Shown here one piece after another: positions 22,091-30,223 of a DNA stretch of 30,939 nt (within the stretch, counting starts at the first letter, position 1; the number at the start of each line of letters is the position of its first letter). A model generated the notes under the pieces. The model made no database searches and was not told the origin of the DNA. It saw only the letters and a program-made list of their open reading frames with translations. The DNA is from an uncultured Oscillospiraceae bacterium (lineage in GTDB: Bacteria; Bacillota; Clostridia; Oscillospirales; Oscillospiraceae). The position numbers and the translations under genes were made by a program. The stretch lies in the NCBI GenBank assembly GCA_934572465.1, contig CAKTLG010000023.1, positions 1-30,939 on the forward strand, in the 5' to 3' direction.

Positions 22091-24760
22091 ATGTCTCAGC
22101 CCAAGTATTACGGCCTCAACGAGCTGCGGGAAATGTTCCTGCACTTTTTTGAGACCAAAGGCCACCTGCGCCTGCCCAGCTTTTCCCTGATCCCGCAGAA
22201 CGACGCGTCGCTGCTGCTCATCAACTCCGGCATGGCGCCGATGAAGCCGTTCTTCACCGGCGAGCAGGAGCCGCCGCGCCATCGCGTGACCACCTGCCAG
22301 AAGTGTATCCGCACCGGCGACATCGAAAACATCGGCCACACCGCGCGCCACGGCACGTACTTTGAGATGCTCGGCAACTTCTCGTTCGGCGACTACTTCA
22401 AAAAGGACGCCATCCACTGGGCATGGGAGTTCCTGACGAGTCCTGAGTGGGTCGGCCTTGATCCCGACCGCCTGTATCCCTCCGTCTTCGAGGGCAACGA
22501 GACCACGCCCGCCGACGACGAGGCGTTCCGCATCTGGAACGAGGAGATCGGCATTCCCGCCGACCGCATCTTCAAGTTCGGCAAGGAGGACAACTTCTGG
22601 GAGCACGGCTCGGGTCCCTGCGGCCCCTGCTCCGAGATCTACTACGACCGCGGCGAGCAGTACGGCTGCGGCAAGCCCGGCTGCACCGTCGGCTGCGACT
22701 GCGACCGCTATATGGAGGTCTGGAACATCGTCTTCTCCCAGTTCGACAACGACGGCCAGAACCACTACACTGAGCTCAAGCAGAAGAACATCGACACCGG
22801 CATGGGCCTTGAGCGCCTTGCCGTCGTGTGCCAGGACGTTGATTCGCTGTTCGACGTCGACACCGTGATGAATATCACGAACAAGGTCACCGAGATCACC
22901 GGCGCGAGCTACGGCCAGAGCCGCGAGAAGGACGTGTCCCTGCGCGTTATCACCGACCACATCCGCTCGGCCTCCTTCATGATCTGCGACGGCGTGCTGC
23001 CCAGCAACGAGGGCCGCGGCTACGTGCTGCGCCGTCTGCTGAGAAGAGCGGCCCGCCACGGCAAGCTCCTCGGCGTCGACCGTCCGTTTCTCTATGAGGT
23101 CGTGGACACGGTCGTACACGAGAACGAGGGCCACTATCCCGAGCTGCGCGAGCGTCAGGCATATATCACCAAGGTCATCCGCACCGAGGAGGAGAACTTT
23201 GCCAAGACCATCGACGGCGGCATGAGGATCTTCACCGAGCTTCTGAACGAGCACAAGGAAAAGGGCGAGACCGTCTTCTCCGGCGCGGACGCGTTCAAGC
23301 TGTACGATACCTACGGCTTCCCCATCGACCTGACGGTCGAGATGGTCGAGGACGAGGGCATGACGCTCGACCGCAAGGCCTTTGACCGCGAGATGCAGGA
23401 GCAGAAGACCCGCGCCCGCGAAGCGCGCAAGGCGCTCGGCGACCTCGGCTGGGCGGGCGTTGAGTTCGGCAAGGACATCCCGTCCACGGAATTTGTCGGC
23501 TACGACCACGATTCCATCGACGATGCGAAGATCGTCGCGCTGGTGGTCGAGGGCGAGCAGGCCGAGGCCATGATGAGCGGCGTGGAGGGCATCGTTGTGC
23601 TCGACAAGACGCCGTTCTACGCCGAAATGGGCGGCCAGATCGGCGACACGGGCGTCATCCGCTGCGGCGAGGCCGTGTTTGAGGTCACGGACGTTCAGAA
23701 GAATAAGGGCGGCAAGTTCATGCACACCGGCAAGGTCGTTTCCGGCAGCTTCCAGCTCGGCGGCACGGTGACGGCGTCCATCGACGCGGAGCGCCGCATG
23801 GCGATCCGCCGCGGCCACACCGCCACGCACCTGCTCGACGCCGCGCTCAAGGCGGTGCTCGGCGACCACGTGCATCAGGCCGGTTCTCTTGTTGAGCCGG
23901 ACCGTCTGCGCTTCGACTTCACGCATTTTGAGTCCATCACGCCCGAGCAGCTGCTCGCGGTCGATACGTTCGTCAACGACGCGATCCTGCGCGGCATCCC
24001 CGTTGTGACCGAGGTGCTGCCGATCGAGGAGGCGAAGAAGAAGGGCGCCATCGCCATGTTCGGCGAAAAGTACGGCGACGTCGTCCGCGTGGTCGAGATG
24101 GGCGATGTGTCCATGGAGTTCTGCGGCGGTACGCACCTTGACAATACCGCCAAGGTCGGCCTTTTCCGCATCAAGAGCGAGGGCAGCGTCGCCTCCGGCG
24201 TGCGCCGCATCGAGGCCATCACCGGCAGGCAGACGCTCGAGGAGCTCAGAAGCGGGCAGGAGAAGCTCCTCCGCGCGGCGCAGCTCCTCAAGACCACGTC
24301 GAACGAGCTGGAGAGCCGCATCGGCGGTATGCTCAGCGAGATGAAGGAGATCAGAAGCCAGCTTGAAAAGTTCAAGGAGCAGGCTTCCCTCGGCGAGGCG
24401 CGCTCCTTCCTGACCTCCGCCAAGGAGGTGAAGGGCCTGAAGCTCGTCACCGCCCAGCGCGACGGCATGGATGCAAACGCCCTGCGCAAGCTCGGCGACT
24501 TCCTGCGCGACAAGGAGCCCAAGATCGTCGGCGTGCTCGCCTCCGTCAACGACGGCAAGGTGACGCTGCTGGCTGTGTGCGGCAAGGAAGCGGTCGCAAG
24601 CGGCATCAAGGCCGGCGATATCATCAAGGCCATCGCGCCTATCTGCGGCGGCAAGGGCGGCGGCAAGCCGGACAGCGCCATGGGCGGCGGCACCGAGGTG
24701 AGCAAGGTCGACGACGCGCTCGCGGCGGTGGACGATCTCATCCTGAGCAAGCTCGGCTGA
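22091..24760 (+). CDS. alaS: Alanyl-tRNA synthetase
   Basis: The 889-residue protein has full length for the family. The class II aminoacylation core opens with YGLNELREMFLHFFETKGHLRLPSFSLIP and includes INSGMAPMKPFF, TARHGTYFEMLGNFSFGDYFK and NIDTGMGLERLA. The editing domain carries HTATHLLDAAL (metal site HxxxH, about residues 576-580) and CGGTHLDNT (about 678). A coiled coil and the glycine-rich C-Ala domain (CGGKGGGKPDSAMGGG) end the protein. It charges tRNA-Ala and clears mischarged Ser and Gly. AAAGGAGAAACG precedes the ATG. Transcription is expected to depend on the T-box about 1.1 kb upstream. Confidence 0.97.
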   Translation: MSQPKYYGLNELREMFLHFFETKGHLRLPSFSLIPQNDASLLLINSGMAPMKPFFTGEQEPPRHRVTTCQKCIRTGDIENIGHTARHGTYFEMLGNFSFGDYFKKDAIHWAWEFLTSPEWVGLDPDRLYPSVFEGNETTPADDEAFRIWNEEIGIPADRIFKFGKEDNFWEHGSGPCGPCSEIYYDRGEQYGCGKPGCTVGCDCDRYMEVWNIVFSQFDNDGQNHYTELKQKNIDTGMGLERLAVVCQDVDSLFDVDTVMNITNKVTEITGASYGQSREKDVSLRVITDHIRSASFMICDGVLPSNEGRGYVLRRLLRRAARHGKLLGVDRPFLYEVVDTVVHENEGHYPELRERQAYITKVIRTEEENFAKTIDGGMRIFTELLNEHKEKGETVFSGADAFKLYDTYGFPIDLTVEMVEDEGMTLDRKAFDREMQEQKTRAREARKALGDLGWAGVEFGKDIPSTEFVGYDHDSIDDAKIVALVVEGEQAEAMMSGVEGIVVLDKTPFYAEMGGQIGDTGVIRCGEAVFEVTDVQKNKGGKFMHTGKVVSGSFQLGGTVTASIDAERRMAIRRGHTATHLLDAALKAVLGDHVHQAGSLVEPDRLRFDFTHFESITPEQLLAVDTFVNDAILRGIPVVTEVLPIEEAKKKGAIAMFGEKYGDVVRVVEMGDVSMEFCGGTHLDNTAKVGLFRIKSEGSVASGVRRIEAITGRQTLEELRSGQEKLLRAAQLLKTTSNELESRIGGMLSEMKEIRSQLEKFKEQASLGEARSFLTSAKEVKGLKLVTAQRDGMDANALRKLGDFLRDKEPKIVGVLASVNDGKVTLLAVCGKEAVASGIKAGDIIKAIAPICGGKGGGKPDSAMGGGTEVSKVDDALAAVDDLILSKLG

Positions 24761-24939
24761 TGGCGGCGTTACCAAAGGATCCGGCGATGCTTTTGAGCGC
24801 CGTGAATATGAAGCTGCGCGATTTTTACGATTCGCTCGATGCGCTCTGCGACGATCTGGATGTTGCGCGCGAGAGCATCGAAGCATCGCTTGCCGGCATC
24901 GGCTACAGCTACGATGCCGAGAGAAATCAGTTCGTGTAA
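24760..24939 (+). CDS. DUF4250 domain small protein
   Basis: The protein has 59 residues, MAALPKDPAMLLSAVNMKLR and DFYDSLDALCDDLDVARESI followed by the GIGYSYDAERNQFV end. This matches the short DUF4250 family (PF14056), with the characteristic LPKDPxMLLSxVNMKLRD start and the Y-x-x-x-x-NQF end. The function is unknown; the sequence looks like a helical HTH-like fold. Its ATG shares one base with the alaS stop (TGATG), so translation is coupled with alaS. I accept this start because it is the family's natural N-terminus; a frame extending further up runs through alaS. Confidence 0.85.
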   Translation: MAALPKDPAMLLSAVNMKLRDFYDSLDALCDDLDVARESIEASLAGIGYSYDAERNQFV

Positions 24940-24975
24940 AGCAATATTGCATTACGATAGAAAGGAGCGGAACCC

Positions 24976-25335
24976 ATGTCTGACGTTTTGAAATACGACG
25001 ATTCCTGCCTTTTTTGCAAGATCATCAAAGGCGACATCCCCTCGAGCAAGGTCTATGAGGACGAGCTCTGCTACGCCTTCAACGACATCGCGCCGCAGGC
25101 GCCGGTGCACTTCCTTGTGATCCCGAAGGTGCATATGGCGTCGGTCTCCGAGGTGACGCGCCGCAACAGCGCCGTTGTCGCGCACATCTTTGAGGTCATC
25201 GCCAAGCTCACGAAGGAGAAGGGCATCGAGAGCTACCGCGTCGTGTCCAACATCGGCGAGCAGGCGGGGCAGAGCGTGCCGCATCTGCATTTTCATGTTC
25301 TCGCCGGCCGCGATATGACGTGGCCTCCGGGCTAA
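24976..25335 (+). CDS. HIT-family protein (HINT-like hydrolase)
   Basis: The 119-residue protein starts SDVLKYDDSCLFCKIIKGDIPSSKVYED, the usual HINT N-terminus with the CxxC pair. It ends with the histidine triad VPHLHFHVLAGRDM. HINT enzymes hydrolyse nucleoside phosphoramidates and acyl-AMP adducts such as those released by aminoacyl-tRNA synthetases, which would suit its place behind alaS; that link is an inference. AAAGGAGCGGAACCC precedes the ATG. A short GCAGCCC/GGGCTGC hairpin follows at 25345-25361. Confidence 0.92.
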   Translation: MSDVLKYDDSCLFCKIIKGDIPSSKVYEDELCYAFNDIAPQAPVHFLVIPKVHMASVSEVTRRNSAVVAHIFEVIAKLTKEKGIESYRVVSNIGEQAGQSVPHLHFHVLAGRDMTWPPG

Positions 25336-25344
25336 GAGAGCGCG

Positions 25345-25361
25345 GCAGCCCTGCGGGCTGC
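25345..25361 (+). terminator. Short hairpin after the HIT gene
   Basis: GCAGCCC pairs with GGGCTGC across a TGC loop, 9 bp after the stop codon. No T run follows, so it may only be a 3'-end stabiliser. A second hairpin (CGCGC-TTC-GCGCG) lies at 25379-25391. Confidence 0.35.
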
Positions 25362-25426
25362 AAGGGGGAAAATTTCTCCGCGCTTCGCGCGGGATGATGG
25401 TGCAGCGCGTGCCGCTGCTGCCTGAC

Positions 25427-25872
25427 AAAAGGGGTATTCTCTTTCCGAAGAGAATACCCCTTTTGAAATCCCCAGAGAAAGGCAAGGGGAGTCCCCCTCG
25501 ACCCCCAGCATTGCGGGTCTGCAGCTTGAAGAAGAGCGGCGCTTGTCGGACGAAAGTGCCTGCTGTTTTTTATCTAAACGACTTGGTTTGCTTCTACTAC
25601 CCGCTGCCGCTCTGCCTGCAATACGTTTCCCTTTATCAATTTTCTTCTATGGGAATGTTTGCGGGGATGATGGATTCCACCAGACTTTCGTTTAGATGAG
25701 GGAGCGGCAGCGAGGATACAAGTAAGTCGAGTCGTTTGGATAGAATGTCTGGCAGGCACTCTCACTCCGGAGGCATGGAAGCTGTTTCGCGCTTGAGGCT
25801 GACAATCAAAACCTTTCTCTTGGGGGATTTAAAGGGGGCTATTCTCTTTTGTGAAAGAGAATAGCCCCCTTT
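25427..25872. repeat. Fold-back element: roughly 446-bp imperfect inverted repeat with hairpin ends
   Basis: The two halves are imperfect reverse complements around a centre near 25640. Each end is itself a hairpin: AAAAGGGGTATTCTCTT with its complement (25427-25464), and AAAGGGGGCTATTCTCTTT with its complement (25831-25872). Further in, arms share AAATCCCC(C)(A)AGAGAAAGG, AGTGCCTGC, TCTAAACGACT/TCCAAACGACT and CGCTGCCGCTC. At the centre TTCCC (25627-25631) faces GGGAA (25651-25655). No gene lies within. It could be a MITE-like mobile element or a transcribed giant hairpin; the end hairpins would act as terminators on both strands. GCCGCTGC occurs just outside each end, at 25411-25418 and 25874-25881, a possible but imperfect target duplication. 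Confidence 0.7.
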
Positions 25873-25900
25873 TGCCGCTGCCGACCGCAGGCGGCATTTT
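25873..25900 (+). terminator. Possible terminator hairpin beside the fold-back element
   Basis: TGCCGC pairs with GCGGCA around an inner CTGC-type stem, followed by TTTT. It sits just before the HTH gene promoter. Confidence 0.4.
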
Positions 25901-25905
25901 CTTCC

Positions 25906-25944
25906 TTGCCAAATGGCAGGAATTGTTGTATGCTTACATGCATA
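25906..25944 (+). promoter_or_regulatory. Predicted promoter with overlapping operator-like repeat before the HTH-comEC operon
   Basis: TTGCCA (25906-25911) and TATGCT (25929-25934) are 17 bp apart. The inverted repeat TATGC-N6-GCATA (25929-25944) covers the -10 element, as expected for repression, perhaps by the HTH protein encoded just downstream. No direct evidence for binding exists. Confidence 0.5.
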
Positions 25945-26015
25945 ATGTGAAGCCGTATGGGTGAAGATTCTCTCGGAAATGTTACCGAATGGTAGCATGA
26001 ATCCGAGGTGATTTC

Positions 26016-26228
26016 ATGTATTTCCAGCGGCTGGAAGACCTTCGAGTTGACAATGATAAGACACAGATCGAGATCGCCGGATATCTCAATCTGAATCGCA
26101 ACGTTTATTGGCGATATGAAAAGGGCGAGCGGGAGATCCCCGTGTGGGCCGTCATCAAGCTCGCCGATTATTACCGCGTCAGCACCGACTATCTGCTCGG
26201 GCTGACGGACGACCCCGCGCGCCGATGA
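26016..26228 (+). CDS. XRE-family helix-turn-helix regulator
   Basis: The 70-residue protein is a single HTH domain. RLEDLRVDNDKTQIEIAGYL and NLNRNVYWRYEKGEREIPVWAVIKLADYYRVSTDYLLGLTD are typical of the Cro/CI (XRE) family, with helix 3 around RNVYWRYEKGER. There is no effector domain. The ATG follows GAGGTGATTTC. It overlaps comEC by four bases (ATGA), so the regulator and the DNA-uptake channel are co-expressed. Control of its own promoter through the inverted repeat overlapping the -10 is an inference; a role in competence is possible but unproven. Confidence 0.9.
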   Translation: MYFQRLEDLRVDNDKTQIEIAGYLNLNRNVYWRYEKGEREIPVWAVIKLADYYRVSTDYLLGLTDDPARR

Positions 26229-28480
26229 GGGTGCTGGCGATCTTCTGCGCCGCGTTCGCTGCGGGCATTGCGCTCGCGCAGTATCTGCTGGCTGAACAGT
26301 GGGCGCTCATCCTCTGCGCCGTGCTCGGCGCGGCGGCAATCGTCATGGGACTCTGCGGCTGCGCGAGCAAGCGCGGGGACTGGGCGAAGCGCGCGTTTCT
26401 CTGCGCGCTGGGGCTGTGCCTTGCGTTCGGGTACAACGCGCTCTACGCGCACCTTGTCAAAGCGCCGAACGACGCGCTGCTCGGCACGCAGGAGACGGTG
26501 ACGGCCGAGCTTTTGGGCTACGCCGAGGAAACGAGCTACGGTGCGAAGGTGACGGTGAAGATCCTGGACCGCGGCCTGCCGGGGAAGGCCGTCTACTATG
26601 GCGACAGGGCGCTTTTAGACCTTGCCCCCGGCGCGCATGTGACGGCGGAGGCGCTGTTCAACAGTGCGACCGACCCGACGGGGAAGGGACTGCACCTGCG
26701 CAATTTCACGGCCAAGGGCGTTTATATCCTGCTCTACCAGCGCGGCGAGCCGGTCTACGAGACCGCGAACACGGGCGCGCTCAAATATCTACCGCAGCGC
26801 ATCGCAAGAACGCTCGGCGAGACCATCGAGCGCAGCTACGGCGAGCGCGAGGGTGCTTTTCTGCGCGCGCTGCTGCTGGGCGACAAGAAATATCTCGACG
26901 AGGAGGACGCGAGCGATCTCGCCGAGGTCGGACTTTCGCACATCATGGCGGTCTCGGGTCTGCACTGCTGCTTTCTGGCCGTGCTTATCGGTGCGCTCAT
27001 GGGCGATAGACGGAAAAAGCTGCGCTGCGCCGTGACCATCCCGCTCCTTTTCCTCTACGCCTTTGTCACGGGACTGACGCCGAGCATCCTGCGCGCGTGC
27101 ATCATGCTCTCGATGGGGCTGCTCGCGCCGCTTCTGGGGCGCGACAACGACCCGCCGACGTCGCTTTCGTTCGCGCTGCTGCTCATCCTGCTCAAAAATC
27201 CCTTCGCCATCGCGAGCATCAGCCTGCAGCTATCGTTTTCCGCGGTGCTGGGCATCATCTGGCTCACGCCGAAGCTCACAGGGCTCGTCCATGGCAGGCA
27301 TAAGCTCGTGCGCGCAGCGGCGTTGTCGTTTTCGACGACGCTTGGCGCAATGGTGTTCTCCACGCCGCTCGCGTGCTACTACTTCGGCACGCTTTCCATC
27401 GTGTCGCTGCTGAGCAATCTCCTGTGTCTCTGGCTCGTGAGCGTCGTTTTCGCGCTTGGGCTTTTGTCGGTGCTGCTCGCGGCGGTCGTGCCGCCGATCG
27501 GCGCGGCGTGCGCGTTTCTGCCGACGCTCGGCATCCGTGCGGTGCTCTTTATCGCGGGGCTTTTGGAGCAGCTGCCGTTCCACGCCATCTATTTCAACAC
27601 CGCGTTTTCCGTCGCGTGGCTCGCGTATGTATACGCGATCTTTGCCGTCTGCGCGCTTTGCAGGAGCGGCAGATACCGCTGGTGGGCCGCGCTGGGGCTG
27701 ACATTTGTGTCGCTGTTCGCCGCGGCAAAGGTCAACGCCCTGCACTATGAGCAGGGCGGGCTGAACGTCGTCGCGCTCAACGTGGGGCAGGGAGAGAGCG
27801 TGCTGCTCATTTCCGAAGGCCATGCGGTGCTCGTGGACTGCGGCAGCAAAAATTCCTACATCGACGCCGGCGCGATCGCGGCGGACTATCTGCGCTCGGC
27901 AGGCGCGTCGCTTGACGCCGTGGTGCTGACGCACTATCATGAGGATCACGCCAACGGCCTTGCCGCGCTCTTTGCGCGCATGGACGCCGAGACCATTTAC
28001 CTCGCCGATATCGACGCGGGCGAGGGCGACCGCGCGGAGGTCGAGGCGCTTGCTGATCGCTACGGCGTGGAAATACACTACGTCACCGACGTGACGGACG
28101 TTGCGAACGGCGCGTCGACGATGACCATTTATCCGCCGCTCGGCGACAAGGGCGCCAACGAGCTGGGACTGACCGTCCTGTGCTCGCTCGGCGAATTCGA
28201 CACGCTCATCACCGGCGACATGGACGCGAAGACCGAGACAAGGCTCGTCGAGACCTATGCGCTGCCGGACATCGAGGTGCTGCTCGTCGGGCACCACGGC
28301 TCGAAATATTCCACCGGCACGACGCTGCTCGAGTCGGTGACGCCGGAGGTCGGCGTTATCAGCGTGGGCGACAACAGCTACGGACATCCGACCGAGGAGA
28401 CGATGCTGCGCCTTGCGGAAGCGGGCATGACGATCTACCGCACGGATATGCAGGGCAATATTCTGATCACAGTGAACTGA
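26225..28480 (+). CDS. comEC: ComEC/Rec2-family DNA uptake channel
   Basis: The protein is 751 residues from MRVLAIFCAAFAAGIALAQYLL. N-terminal membrane helices are followed by a soluble OB-like region (ETVTAELLGYAEETSYGAKVTVKIL). The competence domain follows, with LSHIMAVSGLHCCFLAVLIG, the counterpart of the conserved HLLAISGLH motif, and several helices. A C-terminal metallo-beta-lactamase domain carries LTHYHEDHANGL, ITGDMD and VGHHGSKYST. ComEC moves single-stranded DNA across the membrane in transformation; the MBL domain is thought to degrade one strand. The start overlaps the HTH stop (ATGA), and longer frames upstream run through that gene. All domains are present, so the gene looks intact. 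Confidence 0.93.
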   Translation: MRVLAIFCAAFAAGIALAQYLLAEQWALILCAVLGAAAIVMGLCGCASKRGDWAKRAFLCALGLCLAFGYNALYAHLVKAPNDALLGTQETVTAELLGYAEETSYGAKVTVKILDRGLPGKAVYYGDRALLDLAPGAHVTAEALFNSATDPTGKGLHLRNFTAKGVYILLYQRGEPVYETANTGALKYLPQRIARTLGETIERSYGEREGAFLRALLLGDKKYLDEEDASDLAEVGLSHIMAVSGLHCCFLAVLIGALMGDRRKKLRCAVTIPLLFLYAFVTGLTPSILRACIMLSMGLLAPLLGRDNDPPTSLSFALLLILLKNPFAIASISLQLSFSAVLGIIWLTPKLTGLVHGRHKLVRAAALSFSTTLGAMVFSTPLACYYFGTLSIVSLLSNLLCLWLVSVVFALGLLSVLLAAVVPPIGAACAFLPTLGIRAVLFIAGLLEQLPFHAIYFNTAFSVAWLAYVYAIFAVCALCRSGRYRWWAALGLTFVSLFAAAKVNALHYEQGGLNVVALNVGQGESVLLISEGHAVLVDCGSKNSYIDAGAIAADYLRSAGASLDAVVLTHYHEDHANGLAALFARMDAETIYLADIDAGEGDRAEVEALADRYGVEIHYVTDVTDVANGASTMTIYPPLGDKGANELGLTVLCSLGEFDTLITGDMDAKTETRLVETYALPDIEVLLVGHHGSKYSTGTTLLESVTPEVGVISVGDNSYGHPTEETMLRLAEAGMTIYRTDMQGNILITVN

Positions 28481-28489
28481 GGGAAACGC

Positions 28490-29533
28490 ATGGCAGAGAG
28501 GAAAACGCCCAACAAGGGCTATCAGAAATTGAAAAGCGACCTGAGCGCAGGAGACATCGGGCAGGTCTACATTTTTTACGGCGAGGAGAGCTATCTGCGC
28601 GAATACTACTTGGGCGAGATCAGGAAAAAGCTCGTTCCCGCCGGCTTTGAGGAGTTCAACTACCATCGCCTGAACGGGAAATCGCTGACGGTGCAGGAGC
28701 TGAACGAGGCGGTCGAGGCGATGCCGATGATGGCGGAGCGCACGCTCGTGGTCGTGGCGGATTGCGACCTTTTCAAGCTCTCCGAGGAGCAGCGAACGGC
28801 GCTCATCGCGCTGCTCAGCGACTTTCCGCCGTACTGCTGCCTTGTATTCGTGTACGACCTTGTCGAGTATAAGCCGAACAAGACCTATAAAAAGCTCTGC
28901 CAGGCGCTGGACGGCATCGCGCAGAGCGTCAAGTTCGAAACGCAGGAGCGCAGCGATCTCATCAACTGGATCACGCGGCGCTTCCGCGCGCTGGGCAAGG
29001 GCATCGACGCGCAGACGGCGGAGCACCTGATCTTCACCTGCGGCGCGCTGATGACCGGCCTTGTGCCAGAGATCGAAAAGGTCGGCGCTTACGCCAAGGG
29101 GAAAAGCGTCACGATCGACGACATCAACGCCGTGGCCGATCCCGTGCTGGACGCGGTGGTGTTCGACATGACAAACGCCATCACGAGGGGGGATTACGGC
29201 CGCGCATCGGAGCTTTTGGGGCAGCTTCTCAAAAAGCAGGAGGAGCCGTTCGTCATCCTCTCGGTCATCAGCAAGGAGCTGCGGCGCATCTACACCGCGC
29301 GCATCGCGCTCGACAACGGCAAGGACAAGCTCTGGCTCATGGAGCTGTGGGGGATGCGCTCCGACTATCCCGCGCGGCTGCTGCTCGACGCGGCGCGCAA
29401 GACGACGGGGGAGTGGTGCAGCGATAGCCTTCTCATGTGCCAGAAGCTCGATAAGCGCATGAAGAGCGAGAAGGGCATCGACAGCGAGGGCGAGCTGAAG
29501 CTGCTGCTGATGCAGCTGGCGCAGAGGAAGTGA
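28490..29533 (+). CDS. holA: DNA polymerase III subunit delta
   Basis: The 347-residue protein has IGQVYIFYGEESYLREYYLGEIRKKL at its start, the modified P-loop region of delta. It continues with the FETQERSDLINWITRRFRALGKGIDAQTAEHLI central helices and a C-terminal all-helical domain (FVILSVISKELRRIY and onward). Delta opens the sliding clamp as part of the clamp loader. The order comEC-holA is widespread in Firmicutes. GAGGGAAACGC precedes the ATG, 9 bp after comEC. The stop shares bases with the following start region. Confidence 0.92.
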   Translation: MAERKTPNKGYQKLKSDLSAGDIGQVYIFYGEESYLREYYLGEIRKKLVPAGFEEFNYHRLNGKSLTVQELNEAVEAMPMMAERTLVVVADCDLFKLSEEQRTALIALLSDFPPYCCLVFVYDLVEYKPNKTYKKLCQALDGIAQSVKFETQERSDLINWITRRFRALGKGIDAQTAEHLIFTCGALMTGLVPEIEKVGAYAKGKSVTIDDINAVADPVLDAVVFDMTNAITRGDYGRASELLGQLLKKQEEPFVILSVISKELRRIYTARIALDNGKDKLWLMELWGMRSDYPARLLLDAARKTTGEWCSDSLLMCQKLDKRMKSEKGIDSEGELKLLLMQLAQRK

Positions 29534-29535
29534 GC

Positions 29536-30150
29536 ATGACGAAGCCGAAGATCAGGGAAGTGATCGTCGTTGAGGGACGGTATGACAAAAATGCACTCTC
29601 GCAGGTCGTAGACGCGGTCATCGTGGAGCTTGGCGGCTTCGCCATCTTCAACGACAGGGAAAAGCAGGCGCTTTTGCGCCGGCTTGCCAGAGAGCGGGGC
29701 ATCATCCTCCTTACAGACCCCGACGGCGCGGGCTTTATGATCCGCGGCCGCCTGAAGGGCAGCATTCCCGACGGCCGCGTGCTGCAAGCCTACGTGCCGG
29801 ATATCTGCGGCAAGGAAAGGCGCAAACGCAAGGGCGGCAAGGAGGGCAAGCTCGGCGTCGAGGGCATGAGGCCGGAGGTGCTGCTGGACGCCCTCCGCCG
29901 CGCGGGCGCGACGATCGACGAGCGGAGCGGCGTTCGGGAAAACGCCATCACAAAGGCGGATATGCTGGATCTCGGCCTCGTCGGAGAGAACAGCGCGGAA
30001 AGGCGCAGGGCCCTTTGCAGAAGGCTCGCGCTTCCCGAGCGCATGAGCGCGAACGCGCTCATGGAGGTGCTTGGTCTGCTGATGGATCGGGACGAGCTGG
30101 CCGCGCTTTGCGCCGGCGGCGGGGCAGAGACGAAATCAGACTTGCAATAA
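29536..30150 (+). CDS. rnmV: Ribonuclease M5 (5S rRNA maturation)
   Basis: The 204-residue protein has a TOPRIM domain: REVIVVEGRYDKNAL with the catalytic Glu, then ILLTDPDGAGFMIRGRLK with the DxD motif. The C-terminal region (RPEVLLDALRRAGATID onward) matches the RNase M5 family. The enzyme trims both sides of the 5S rRNA precursor and is a Firmicutes hallmark. I chose the ATG at 29536, about 8 nt after AGAGGA; a GTG at 29530 overlapping the holA stop (GTGA) is possible but too near to the site. The usual rnmV neighbours (ksgA) are not seen here; instead the gene follows holA. Confidence 0.88.
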   Translation: MTKPKIREVIVVEGRYDKNALSQVVDAVIVELGGFAIFNDREKQALLRRLARERGIILLTDPDGAGFMIRGRLKGSIPDGRVLQAYVPDICGKERRKRKGGKEGKLGVEGMRPEVLLDALRRAGATIDERSGVRENAITKADMLDLGLVGENSAERRRALCRRLALPERMSANALMEVLGLLMDRDELAALCAGGGAETKSDLQ

Positions 30151-30170
30151 CCGCCAAAGCGCGGTATAAT
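30142..30170 (+). promoter_or_regulatory. Promoter of glnS
   Basis: TTGCAA (30142-30147) and a perfect TATAAT (30165-30170) are 17 bp apart. The -35 overlaps the last codons of rnmV. A CCGCC/GGCGG hairpin (30187-30200) lies in the short 5' leader, so glnS probably has its own transcript. Confidence 0.8.
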
Positions 30171-30223
30171 TAAACATTATTTTTGTCCGCCGCACGGCGG
30201 GCGCGAAGAAAGGATGGATCAAA

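Noticed and set aside
21983..24952. A 989-codon open frame on the minus strand opposite alaS
   Set aside because: It is the antisense of a clearly conserved alaS; its translation is Leu/Val/Ala/His/Arg-rich low-complexity text without any motif, a common effect of GC-rich codon usage.
25427..25872. CRISPR array
   Set aside because: The repeats are inverted rather than regularly spaced direct repeats, and no cas genes are near.
27230..29026. A 598-codon minus-strand frame across comEC and holA
   Set aside because: It spans two conserved plus-strand genes and reads as Arg/His/Ala-rich noise.
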